This document shows, piece by piece, positions 1-7,985 of a DNA stretch of 64,000 bases. Numbering within the stretch: the first letter of the stretch is position 1; the number at the start of each line of letters is the position of its first letter. The position numbers and the translations under genes are program-made. The notes under the pieces are model-generated. The model was not told the DNA's origin, did not search any database, and saw nothing but the letters and a program-made list of their open reading frames with translations. Origin of the DNA: Alteromonas sp. BMJM2 (lineage in GTDB: Bacteria; Pseudomonadota; Gammaproteobacteria; Enterobacterales; Alteromonadaceae); contig NZ_JAPVOT010000008.1 of NCBI RefSeq assembly GCF_027257845.1, positions 1 to 64,000 on the forward strand. Reading direction: 5' to 3'.

Positions 1-693
1 AGTCCGCAAGGCGGGGTGATAAGCCCCCTCATAGCGAACATCTATCTGGATGCGTTCGATGAGGAAATGAAACAACGTGGGCACCGCATAGTGCGCTATG
101 CTGATGACATCCTTATCTTGTGTTGCAGTCGAGCAGCGGCAGAGAATGCCAAAGCGCAAGCTACACAAATCTTAGAAGAAAAGCTAAAGCTAAGCGTAAA
201 TACGGAGAAAACACACATCACACACAGTGATGATGGTGTGAAGTTCCTCGGCGTTGAAATCGGGACGAAATATACCCGTATACAGCCCAAGAAACTCACC
301 GCGTTTAAGGCGAAGCTCAAGCAGATGACGAAACGCAATGGCGGAATACCGCTGCAATCGGTCATCAAGGCATTAAACCCACTGTTAAGAGGGTTTAGTC
401 ACTACTTCAAGATAGCCAATGCGAGCAGGGTATTTAAGCAAATAGCGAGCTGGCTAAGACGTCGCTTACGCAGTATCCAACTTAAGTTATGGAAGAAGGC
501 GAGCCGCCTCCATCGCTGGCTACGCCAGCATGGCTATAAAGGTCAGTTCGCTCACATCAACATGACGAGTTGGTGCAGTGCACGCAGCCCCTTAGCAAGC
601 TATGCGATGCCAAACAGTTGGTTCGATGAACTCGGGCTAATGAACGTGGAGAATGTTGCAACGGGATATGTGTTTAGCAACTACGCTAAATGA
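1..693 (+). CDS. ltrA: Group II intron reverse transcriptase/maturase, 3' part
   Basis: Intron-encoded protein that helps splice its host group II intron and copies it into new DNA sites. The reading frame is open from base 1, so the N-terminal part lies outside the window. Visible are the end of RT block 4 (SPQGG then PLIANIYLD), the catalytic YADD motif near base 97, and the maturase (domain X/GIIM) region with LLRGFSHYFKI. The C-terminal tail (ARSPLASYAMPNSWFDELGL) is typical of bacterial intron maturases. The frame ends just before intron domains V and VI, as expected for a protein encoded in domain IV. The part seen has no stop or frameshift, so the element may be active, but the missing 5' portion prevents a firm statement. 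Confidence 0.93.
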   Translation, partial: SPQGGVISPLIANIYLDAFDEEMKQRGHRIVRYADDILILCCSRAAAENAKAQATQILEEKLKLSVNTEKTHITHSDDGVKFLGVEIGTKYTRIQPKKLTAFKAKLKQMTKRNGGIPLQSVIKALNPLLRGFSHYFKIANASRVFKQIASWLRRRLRSIQLKLWKKASRLHRWLRQHGYKGQFAHINMTSWCSARSPLASYAMPNSWFDELGLMNVENVATGYVFSNYAK

Positions 694-703
694 TTATGTG
701 CAT

Positions 704-772
704 GAGCCGTATACGAGGCCCGTATGTACGGTTCTGTGAGAGGGATGAGGCGGTGACGCCTCACCCTACTCG
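704..772 (+). ncRNA. Group II intron RNA domains V and VI
   Basis: Bases 704-737 form the hallmark domain V hairpin: GAGCCGTATAC on the 5' side pairs with GTATGTACGGTTCT on the 3' side. This is the catalytic heart of the ribozyme. Bases 738-772 form domain VI, with GATGAGGCG pairing to CGCCTCACC. This domain should carry the bulged branch-point adenosine. Sequence and order match bacterial group II introns. Confidence 0.82.
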
Positions 773-831
773 ATATTTGCGGCTTTTATCACATTCTTTA
801 TTGTTTCTTTTTTGAAACGAGGAAATGTTAA

Positions 832-1803
832 ATGAAGACAATTGAGGTGCATTTGGTCAATGCGTTTACCGCTTTTGATGAGGGCGGAAACCCTGCGGGG
901 GTGGTGTTAAATGCAGATAGCTTGTGTATTGAAGAAAAACTTAAGGTAGCTCAGGCCGTGGGCTATTCTGAAACTGCCTTTGTATCTAAAGACGAATACG
1001 CCGACGTAGCACTGTCATTTTTCACCGTTACTGGCGAAGTTGATTTTTGCGGCCATGCCACTCTCGCCGCATTTTCACTGATGTTTAAAAAAGGAATATT
1101 ACCAGCAGGGGACTATACACAGCGCACGAAGGCAGGAATGCTGGGGGTGAGCATCACGGGCGAAGGTAATGTGGTTATGGGGCAAAAGTCGCCAGAATTC
1201 ACCCAACGCCTTACTTATGAAGAGGTATCTGAACTCATTGGAATTGCACCTGATATTTTGGCATCTACTCATCTTCCCATTGAAGTTGTGTCTACCGGGC
1301 TGCCGGATATTATTGTGGCGTTGCCAACAGGTTATTTAAGTAAAATTAGCCTAAACAAAGATAAAACCACTGAGTTTTGCCGACAGCATAATGCAGTAGG
1401 GATACACGCCTTCGAGCTAAGTGAATCCTCGTCTAACCTCACCGCGAGTTGTCGAAACTTCGCCCCTCTGCTTGGGATCGCAGAAGAGTCGGCTACGGGA
1501 AGTGCCAGTGGTGCCTTGGCCTGCTATTTAGCTAAGTATTGTATTGGAGATATTGGTATCAAGAAGAATGGTTCTACAGCAAGCAGCAGTGAAAATTGCA
1601 GCAAACACCGGCGTACGCTCACTAAGAAGAATTCAACTTTCAACTTCGTCTTTGAGCAGGGGCGGGCAATGGGATGTGTTTCACGTATTTTGGCTACTGT
1701 TGCCATTAAAGACAGCAAAAACACGCAATGGGAAGTATCAGTGGCAGGCTTAGCCAGCACTATTGGCAAAAAAGCTATCGTGCTCAGATCCCCGAGTATC
1801 TAA
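832..1803 (+). CDS. PhzF-family isomerase/epimerase-like protein
   Basis: Member of the PhzF/diaminopimelate-epimerase-like fold. Most bacterial members outside phenazine clusters have no known substrate. Family signs are GGNPAGVVL (residues 18-26), GYSETAF with the usual catalytic Glu at about 47, DFCGHATLA, TGSASGALACYL and a C-terminal FEQGRAMG. Two features are odd. The segment that normally reads EDPATG is EESATG, so the usual catalytic Asp is a Glu. About 25 extra Ser/Lys/Asn-rich residues lie between ACYL and FEQG, making the protein 323 aa rather than the usual 260-300. The gene has its own GAGGAAA ribosome site and stands alone. It is intact, but activity is uncertain. Confidence 0.82.
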   Translation: MKTIEVHLVNAFTAFDEGGNPAGVVLNADSLCIEEKLKVAQAVGYSETAFVSKDEYADVALSFFTVTGEVDFCGHATLAAFSLMFKKGILPAGDYTQRTKAGMLGVSITGEGNVVMGQKSPEFTQRLTYEEVSELIGIAPDILASTHLPIEVVSTGLPDIIVALPTGYLSKISLNKDKTTEFCRQHNAVGIHAFELSESSSNLTASCRNFAPLLGIAEESATGSASGALACYLAKYCIGDIGIKKNGSTASSSENCSKHRRTLTKKNSTFNFVFEQGRAMGCVSRILATVAIKDSKNTQWEVSVAGLASTIGKKAIVLRSPSI

Positions 1804-1919
1804 AGCTCTCTTGCTCTTGTTCCGCTTAAGGTAAAAGCGTAGAGGGGTGTAGGAAGCAGAACGTGTTCAGATACTCAATGTGCCCAGGTGATATCGTAGA
1901 GGCGTGTGTATTAAAAGCC

Positions 1920-2159
1920 CTAGTCTTGGGCTAGTTTTACCCGTATTTTATTATTTGCCAACGTAGTGTGATGAAGACTTTTCAGGGCATTGTTAGCCTC
2001 GTCAGCATCAGCCATTTCAACAAAGGCAAAACCTTTTGATTGGCCGGTCTCTTTGTCAAGTACAAGGCTGCAGTCATTTACAGTGCCGTGGGCTGAAAAA
2101 AGAGTAAGAATTTCTTGTTCTGTGGTCGTTCTCGCAAGATTGCGAACTAGAAGTTTCAT
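1920..2159 (-). CDS. Single-RRM RNA-binding protein
   Basis: A 79-residue protein that is one RNA recognition motif and little else. RNP2 is LLVRNL (residues 3-8) and RNP1 is KGFAFVEM (42-49), both with the aromatic positions that stack on RNA bases. Such stand-alone RRM proteins occur in cyanobacteria and many Proteobacteria, often induced by cold. The target RNA is unknown. It is transcribed away from the M24 gene and probably monocistronic. Confidence 0.88.
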   Translation of the reverse strand: MKLLVRNLARTTTEQEILTLFSAHGTVNDCSLVLDKETGQSKGFAFVEMADADEANNALKSLHHTTLANNKIRVKLAQD

Positions 2160-2355
2160 AGGATCGTCGCTTTAAAAAATGAATCTTTATTGTCTCAGGT
2201 ATAAACAAGCAAACCAAGCAAAGAATACATTTATTCATCACGCCCTAGTTGTTGTGAAATCCTTTGCTCGGTGACATTCATTTAACAATGAATGTCAGGT
2301 CTGAGTTTTTACATCTAAAATTCAACCCTCAATACGTAATAAAAGGAAAAGAAGA

Positions 2356-3801
2356 ATGATTACGCACAAACGATATATACCGTTGGTATTGATTGCACTA
2401 GTGAGCGGGGGGCTCTATAAAAATGCCTTTGGCCAAACCAACAGCGACGAAAAGCTGTTATCTGAAAAGGTCTATGCAACGGAGCCGAATGCTATCAATA
2501 TGATCCCCTCTTCTGAGGAAGTAGAAGGATACATTGCGTATTTCAATTCGCCATCTCCATGGCTTAAAATACGAAGAAAGCGCATTAGCACGCTATTGCC
2601 CGGCGCAATGGCTGCAGCAGACTTGAACCACTGGTTAATTATATGTCGTGAGAATAACAACGACCCCCTAGCTAAACATGTAGGTTGTGAAAATGCAGGT
2701 GGCACGGCGGTGGTTCTCTTTAGTAAAGATAATGAATCCGACGAAGTGACTTCACGAATATTTTCTCCATTGAGTGAGTCAACGGCGCTAAAAGAATTAG
2801 GTACGTTTGACTTTGTAATCGACGTAGATAAATCACAAAGCGCGATAGAGGCGGCATCATCGTTTCTCACTCAGCAGAATACGAAAGGCCAAATTGGGAT
2901 CAATAGTTTTACCGTTAATCCACTTGCTGATGGACTAAGCCATTCACAATATATTGCCCTAACCGACGCTTTTACAGGTACTGATATATCATTTAAAAGC
3001 GCTGAAGACGCCATTTACTATTGGCTTGCCAGAAAGTTACCGGAAGAAGTAGAGATAATGGCGAAAGCCGCCGCTATCACCTCAAGATGGGAATATGAAG
3101 CTTATCAAACTGTCATTCCGGGAAAGACCACTGACTTAGACATTGCGCAATTCTTAAAGCGTAAAATGTCGTACGCGGGAGTAGGCGATGGTTGGGCTCC
3201 TAGCCAGAATCCAGCGGTTAATTCCGGTCCAGACAGAGGGCATTCGCACCCTACTGACCGAGTGATTCAGCGAGGGGATGTCATTCAAATAGATTTCGGT
3301 ATACGCGTTTTTAAGCAGTGGGTGACTGACATTCAACGTTTTGCCTATGTGTTGCAAGAGGGTGAAGCACAACCACCGGAGCAACTTCAGTATGCTTGGA
3401 TAAGTGCAGTCCATGGTCGCAATGCAGCATTTAACGCCATGATCCCAGGCGCTACGGGCAATGCCGTTCACAAAGCGCAGCAAAACGTTATGCAGCAATC
3501 AGGCTCTCTACCTGTTATGTGGAGCACAGGTCACCCAGTGGGTTATGTGGCGCACGATGTCGGACCCAATTTGGGAGTGAGACCCGCATCCGATAAACTA
3601 CTGGACAGACAAATGACCTTTGCTTTTGATGGTTTTTTTAGTTGGTATTATTCTGAACATAATGACGATTCATCAACCGTTTTACATGAGGGAAAAAGAC
3701 AGACAACTAAGACTATTTCAGTAGAAGATATGGTGGTTATAAAAGAGGGTGGTGCTAGATTTCTAACACAACCGCAAACTTCTCTTATTCTAATAAATTA
3801 G
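2356..3801 (+). CDS. Secreted M24-family (Xaa-Pro aminopeptidase-like) metallopeptidase
   Basis: A 481-aa protein with an N-terminal signal segment (about residues 1-26, ending FGQ) and a C-terminal pita-bread peptidase domain. The expected ligands can be traced: Asp313 (QIDFG), Asp325 (VTDIQ), His393 (TGHPVG) with a following His401 (AHDVG), and the final Glu464 (IKEGG). The fourth ligand, normally Glu in an IEPG-like strand, falls at Asp425 (FAFDGF). An Asp may still bind metal, but this departs from the textbook set. The N-terminal creatinase-like half is weakly conserved. It is likely a periplasmic peptidase of unknown substrate. The gene has a GGAAAAGAAG ribosome site and no close operon partner. 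Confidence 0.82.
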   Translation: MITHKRYIPLVLIALVSGGLYKNAFGQTNSDEKLLSEKVYATEPNAINMIPSSEEVEGYIAYFNSPSPWLKIRRKRISTLLPGAMAAADLNHWLIICRENNNDPLAKHVGCENAGGTAVVLFSKDNESDEVTSRIFSPLSESTALKELGTFDFVIDVDKSQSAIEAASSFLTQQNTKGQIGINSFTVNPLADGLSHSQYIALTDAFTGTDISFKSAEDAIYYWLARKLPEEVEIMAKAAAITSRWEYEAYQTVIPGKTTDLDIAQFLKRKMSYAGVGDGWAPSQNPAVNSGPDRGHSHPTDRVIQRGDVIQIDFGIRVFKQWVTDIQRFAYVLQEGEAQPPEQLQYAWISAVHGRNAAFNAMIPGATGNAVHKAQQNVMQQSGSLPVMWSTGHPVGYVAHDVGPNLGVRPASDKLLDRQMTFAFDGFFSWYYSEHNDDSSTVLHEGKRQTTKTISVEDMVVIKEGGARFLTQPQTSLILIN

Positions 3802-3814
3802 GTGTATCTAGAGC

Positions 3815-3839
3815 GCGTGTTATCCATCAGATAGCACGC
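3815..3839. terminator. Hairpin between convergent genes, likely two-way terminator
   Basis: GCGTGTTATC (3815-3824) pairs with GATAGCACGC (3830-3839), with one G-T pair and a CATCA loop. It sits between the convergent M24 gene and the lipoprotein gene. The flanking T runs are weak, so efficiency is uncertain. Confidence 0.5.
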
Positions 3840-3865
3840 TATTACTCTGGCTGCTTAGATATTGT

Positions 3866-4324
3866 TTACAGGTAGGTATCGGGATGAATCTTATTAATCT
3901 TCCAGTCACCGTCTTCTTTAATAAGGTCTAAGCTGCGTAATTTCTCGATTTTATCATCGCCATACATACCGCTTAAAAAGACGGTAATGGTAGATTTCTC
4001 CGCAAACTCGGTTCTGCCTAAGCTGCCAGATGTTTGAGGTGTTACGGTTACTGTGTCGTATTTTAAATTGAGAAGATGTCGCTGAACGTTTCTATTGGTG
4101 TGGTAACGTTTAAGTATGCGAGTCATCTTTTCACTAGATAATGAAATGGCTTTATCTAGATTGTCATCTTCATACACGCTATTCAAAAAGGCAACGGCTG
4201 TGTATTCAGGTGTACTTTCATCAAGCATGCCATAGCGCCCAATTCCCTTTTCTTTCTCACCACATGCACTAAGCACTAGCAAAGCGGTTAGCCAGAACAC
4301 GATATACAACTTATGAGCGTTCAT
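3866..4324 (-). CDS. Small putative lipoprotein of unknown function
   Basis: A 152-aa protein with a type II signal peptide: positively charged start, hydrophobic core, then a lipobox LSAC with the lipidated Cys at residue 21. The following residues (GEKEKG) lack Asp at +2, so an outer-membrane destination is plausible. The mature part resembles small DUF4878-like (NTF2-fold) proteins in its pattern of AVAFLNSVYEDDNLDKAISL and a final DGDWKI segment. That family link is my inference. No operon partner is visible. Confidence 0.7.
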   Translation of the reverse strand: MNAHKLYIVFWLTALLVLSACGEKEKGIGRYGMLDESTPEYTAVAFLNSVYEDDNLDKAISLSSEKMTRILKRYHTNRNVQRHLLNLKYDTVTVTPQTSGSLGRTEFAEKSTITVFLSGMYGDDKIEKLRSLDLIKEDGDWKINKIHPDTYL

Positions 4325-4457
4325 TCTTTCATACTCCTGGGCGTTTTTCTTAACGGGCAGAGCGCGCTATTTTGCGCGTGTTTTAATCTTCCCACTATCT
4401 CTGTCTGCAAGAATACCAAAAATGTTGCTGCTAAACGAAATGCAAAGACAAAAAAAA

Positions 4458-4483
4458 GCGAGAAACTGGAATAAGTTTCTCGC
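4458..4483 (-). terminator. Rho-independent terminator of cysK
   Basis: GCGAGAAACT (4458-4467) pairs perfectly with AGTTTCTCGC (4474-4483) across a 6-base loop. The minus strand then runs into eight to nine T residues (A run at 4449-4457 on the plus strand). This is a strong intrinsic terminator for cysK. Confidence 0.88.
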
Positions 4484-4615
4484 TCTTGTTTTCAATGATA
4501 GAGACTGCTCTATCTTTCTTCATGCCGCATGTTTTTTATACTCAAACATGTTAATCGCTAAAATCCGTTGGCCTTAGCGATACTCTGCGTTGTTAAGTAG
4601 CAGAAGCTTTGTCTT

Positions 4616-5581
4616 TTATTGCACTTCTTCTTGCTCGTCGAAGGCACCGGCAAACATTGGGCTACTTAAGTAACGCTCAGTTGCGCTGGCTAAAAGCACA
4701 ACAACAATCTTGTCTTTATTTTCTGGGCGTTCAGCAAAACGCTTTGCTGCTACCACCGCAGCACCAGAAGAAATACCCGCTAATATGCCTTCGTCGGTCA
4801 TTAGCTTGCGCGCCATTTCCATACATTCTTCGTTAGAGACTTGCTCTACTTCGTCGATAAGATCTAGGTCAAGGTTGCCCGGGATGAATCCTGCACCAAT
4901 ACCCTGAATTTTATGTGGGCCTGGCGTTAACTCTTCACCCGCAAGTGCTTGGGTGATAACAGGAGAGTCAGTTGGTTCAACCGCAACGGATGTAATGGCT
5001 TTGCCTTTAGTGTTTTTAAGGTAACGACTTACACCAGTGATTGTACCGCCTGTACCTACGCCAGCGACGAAAGCATCAACTTTACCATCGGTGTCTTCCC
5101 AAATTTCAGGCCCGGTGGTTTTTTCATGGATAGCTGGGTTTGCCGGGTTGTCGAACTGCTGCAATAACACGTATTTGTCAGGATCTGAGTTAACAATTTC
5201 TTGTGCAGCGGCAACAGCCCCTTTCATACCTTTTGGCGCTTCGGTAAGCACTAGGTTTGCGCCTAATGCTTTAAGCAACTTGCGTCGCTCTAAACTCATG
5301 CTGCTTGGCATGGTTAGCGTTATCTTATAGCCTCGTGAAGCCGCAACAAACGCTAGGGCAATACCTGTATTACCACTTGTAGGCTCTACGATCTCTTTTC
5401 CTTTGGTCAGTACACCGCGTTCTTCCGCATCCCAAACCATGTTTGCACCAATACGGCACTTAACGCTGAAGCTTGGGTTACGAGACTCTATTTTTGCGTA
5501 CACGTTACCAGAGGTAACGCGATTTAATTTCACTAATGGCGTACGGCCAATCGCAAGAGAATTGTCGTCAAATACGTTCAT
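4616..5581 (-). CDS. cysK: Cysteine synthase A (O-acetylserine sulfhydrylase)
   Basis: PLP enzyme that makes L-cysteine from O-acetylserine and sulfide. It is 321 aa, close to the 323 of the Escherichia coli enzyme, and closely similar over its length. The PLP lysine is Lys41 in [11 protein letters not shown]. The substrate loop PTSGNTG is at about 67-73 and the phosphate-binding GVGTGGT follows. The C-terminal segment that usually reads PSSGERYLS is ASATERYLS, a small change near the cofactor ring. CysK rather than CysM is favoured by the [12 protein letters not shown] and [13 protein letters not shown] segments. Monocistronic, diverging from the moxR-like gene, with its own terminator. Confidence 0.95.
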   Translation of the reverse strand: MNVFDDNSLAIGRTPLVKLNRVTSGNVYAKIESRNPSFSVKCRIGANMVWDAEERGVLTKGKEIVEPTSGNTGIALAFVAASRGYKITLTMPSSMSLERRKLLKALGANLVLTEAPKGMKGAVAAAQEIVNSDPDKYVLLQQFDNPANPAIHEKTTGPEIWEDTDGKVDAFVAGVGTGGTITGVSRYLKNTKGKAITSVAVEPTDSPVITQALAGEELTPGPHKIQGIGAGFIPGNLDLDLIDEVEQVSNEECMEMARKLMTDEGILAGISSGAAVVAAKRFAERPENKDKIVVVLLASATERYLSSPMFAGAFDEQEEVQ

Positions 5582-5794
5582 TTCTAATCCTTAACTCGTT
5601 CTTGATTCGCAAGCAAATCCCAACAGTCGTGATCGGTACGACCTTTTTAATAGTTAATAATTCATAGCCTGAATTTGGGGATTTCTTTATACCCCTATAT
5701 CATTGGTCCCAAACGTAAAAATGCAAAGTGTTTTTTAGCTATATGTTATTGTTAAATTACATGAAGACGAAGAATTAAACGGAGTATAAGAAGA

Positions 5795-6631
5795 ATGGCT
5801 TTTAGTGGCACGTCTAATTACATCGCAACCAAAGACTTACAGCTCGCGGTAAACGCAGCTATTACTCTAGAGCGCCCCTTATTAATCAAGGGCGAGCCAG
5901 GTACCGGTAAAACGATGCTTGCTGAAGAGCTCGCTGAAAGTTTAGGCACTGAGCTTATCCAATGGCATATCAAATCGACGACTAAAGCTCAGCAAGGACT
6001 GTACGAATACGATGCGGTTTCCCGTCTTCGTGATTCACAGCTTGGCGACGATCGTGTTCACGATATTAAAAACTATATTGTTAAAGGAAAGCTTTGGGAA
6101 GCGTTTACCGCTGAAAAACGCCCAGTATTGCTCATTGATGAGATAGACAAAGCCGATATCGAGTTTCCAAACGACTTATTGCTCGAACTCGATAAAATGG
6201 AATTCTATGTGTACGAGACCCAAGAGCGCGTTGTCGCCGCTCAGCGTCCCATCGTTATTATTACGTCCAATAATGAGAAAGAATTACCCGACGCTTTCTT
6301 GCGTCGCTGTTTCTTCCACTATATTCAATTTCCAACACCTGAAGATATGGAAGAGATTGTTAATGTTCACTTCCCTGATCTTAAGAAGAATTTGCTGAGC
6401 GAGGCATTAGGTGCATTTTTCAATTTACGCGATGTGCCAGGGCTTAAGAAAAAGCCATCCACCTCTGAGTTAATTGACTGGCTTAAATTGCTGGTAGCTG
6501 AGGATATTCCACCAGAGGCCCTGCACAACAAAGATGGGAAAGCATCTATCCCACCACTTTATGGTGCACTGCTGAAAAATGAGCAAGATATCCACCTGTT
6601 TGAAAAACTGGCCTTTATGGCGAGACGCTAA
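5795..6631 (+). CDS. MoxR-family AAA+ ATPase
   Basis: AAA+ ATPase of 278 aa. Walker A is GEPGTGKT (33-40) and Walker B is VLLIDEIDKAD; a sensor-like IITSNNEKELPDAFLRRC segment follows. MoxR-type ATPases act as chaperones that insert cofactors or mature target complexes, nearly always with a von Willebrand A partner. That partner is the next gene, which overlaps this one by a single base (TAATG), so translation is coupled. The pair resembles CoxD/CoxE-type genes. No carbon monoxide dehydrogenase or other obvious client lies nearby, so the target is unknown. Confidence 0.9.
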   Translation: MAFSGTSNYIATKDLQLAVNAAITLERPLLIKGEPGTGKTMLAEELAESLGTELIQWHIKSTTKAQQGLYEYDAVSRLRDSQLGDDRVHDIKNYIVKGKLWEAFTAEKRPVLLIDEIDKADIEFPNDLLLELDKMEFYVYETQERVVAAQRPIVIITSNNEKELPDAFLRRCFFHYIQFPTPEDMEEIVNVHFPDLKKNLLSEALGAFFNLRDVPGLKKKPSTSELIDWLKLLVAEDIPPEALHNKDGKASIPPLYGALLKNEQDIHLFEKLAFMARR

Positions 6632-7812
6632 TGCTTATTCAGTTTTTTTTCACGCTACGAAAATATCAGGTTAAAACAACCCTTCGCGAGTTGCTTGATT
6701 TACTCAGAGCAATGGAAAAGCACGTGGTGTATGCCGATATTGAAGCGTTTTACAGTTTGTCGCGCACCATCATGGTAAAAGATGAAACTCAGTACGATAA
6801 GTTCGACCGAGCTTTTGCTAATTATTTTGAAGGTGTCGAGTCAATTGACTTATTCGGTAAAGAGATCCCTGAGGAATGGTTACGCAAAGAGCTTGAAAAG
6901 AACCTAAGTGCTGAAGAGCGCGAGGCCCTCAGGCAAGCTGGTGGTCTTGATGAGCTCATGGAAACCCTTAAAAAACGTTTAGAAGAGCAAGAGAAGCGTC
7001 ACCAAGGTGGCAACAAATGGGTAGGCACGGGCGGTACGTCACCCTTTGGCGCGTATGGCGATAACCCTGAGGGTGTTCGCATTGGTCAAAAGGGCAATCG
7101 CAAGTTCTCTGCAGCTAAGGTATGGGACAAACGGGAATTCAAAAATCTGTCGTCCGATGTAGAGCTCGGCACGCGAAACATTAAGGTTGCCCTTCGAAAG
7201 CTGCGCAAATTTGCCCGCACGGGTGCGAGTGAAGAACTTGATGTAAGAACGACCATTGGTGAAACCGCGAGAAAGGGTGGCATGCTGGATATTCATATGG
7301 CACCTGAGAGACACAATGCAGTTAAAGTGTTGATGTTTTTCGATGTGGGAGGCTCTATGGACCCTCATGTGAAAACCACTCAAGAGCTGTTTTCAGCGGT
7401 GCAGTCTGAATTTAAGTACTTGGAATACTTTTATTTTCATAACTGTGTGTATGAAGAAGTGTGGAAGGATAATTTGCGCCGTAATAAAGAACGGATCTCA
7501 ATATGGGATATTATTCATCGATACGGCAAAGACTATAAAGTGATATTTGTAGGGGATGCCACTATGGGGCCTTATGAAATCACCTATCCTGGCGGCAGTG
7601 TAGAGCACTGGAATGAAGAGCCAGGCAGTGCATGGATGCAAAGGCTGTTAAATCACTTCAGTAACGCGGTGTGGCTAAATCCTCAGGCTGAAAATTATTG
7701 GCCTTATTACTCGTCTATCAAAATTATGCGTGAAATTATGGAAGACAAAATGTATGGGTTGACGCTAGAAGGTCTGACTGACGCCATAAAAGGACTGAGT
7801 CGTGCTCGATAA
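6631..7812 (+). CDS. VWA (CoxE-like) protein, partner of the MoxR ATPase
   Basis: A 393-aa protein with an N-terminal helical region, a charged linker (about 95-130) and a C-terminal von Willebrand factor A domain. The metal-ion site motif appears as DVGGSMD (from Asp238). Here the first Ser of DxSxS is Gly, which is usual in CoxE-like proteins. The start ATG overlaps the stop of the AAA+ gene, the classical layout of a MoxR/VWA chaperone pair. The substrate of the pair is not indicated by the neighbours. Confidence 0.88.
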   Translation: MLIQFFFTLRKYQVKTTLRELLDLLRAMEKHVVYADIEAFYSLSRTIMVKDETQYDKFDRAFANYFEGVESIDLFGKEIPEEWLRKELEKNLSAEEREALRQAGGLDELMETLKKRLEEQEKRHQGGNKWVGTGGTSPFGAYGDNPEGVRIGQKGNRKFSAAKVWDKREFKNLSSDVELGTRNIKVALRKLRKFARTGASEELDVRTTIGETARKGGMLDIHMAPERHNAVKVLMFFDVGGSMDPHVKTTQELFSAVQSEFKYLEYFYFHNCVYEEVWKDNLRRNKERISIWDIIHRYGKDYKVIFVGDATMGPYEITYPGGSVEHWNEEPGSAWMQRLLNHFSNAVWLNPQAENYWPYYSSIKIMREIMEDKMYGLTLEGLTDAIKGLSRAR

Positions 7813-7869
7813 TCAGCAGATAGTTAATTTCGTGTTGGCTCGCGCATAGAAAGCGGTGGGAAAAACAGG

Positions 7870-7907
7870 AATGAGCCCTTTTACTGTTAAAAGTGAAAGG
7901 GCTCATT
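7870..7907. terminator. Inverted repeat after the MoxR/VWA pair
   Basis: AATGAGCCCTTT (7870-7881) pairs with AAAGGGCTCATT (7896-7907), and the stem extends three more pairs inward. It lies between convergent genes (VWA protein and MATE exporter). Flanking T runs are poor, so I call it a probable two-way terminator. Confidence 0.55.
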
Positions 7908-7985
7908 GCTAGCTGATTGGTTAAATTTTCTGAACCTTTGCTATGAATTTGTCTGCTATTGAAGCGTTAATCGCTTGTCCGCTGT

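Larger units (their letters stand above)
1..774 (+). mobile_element. Group II intron, 3' portion (truncated by window edge)
   Basis: The maturase frame is followed by the conserved 3' intron RNA domains, so this is the 3' end of a self-splicing group II retroelement. The intron appears to end at about 774 (sequence CTACTCGAT, with the AT as the usual AY 3' end). The flanking 3' exon then runs for 57 bases to the start of the PhzF-like gene. The insertion therefore lies in an intergenic region upstream of that gene. The 5' end and left exon are outside the window, so the target site class cannot be judged. Confidence 0.85.

Noticed and set aside
1544-1753. Second plus frame within the PhzF-like gene, suggesting a frameshift
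   Set aside because: The main frame continues into the conserved FEQGRAMG ending, so the gene is not shifted.
2472-2870. 132-codon minus frame inside the M24 gene
   Set aside because: Antisense shadow of a gene with signal peptide and conserved metal ligands.
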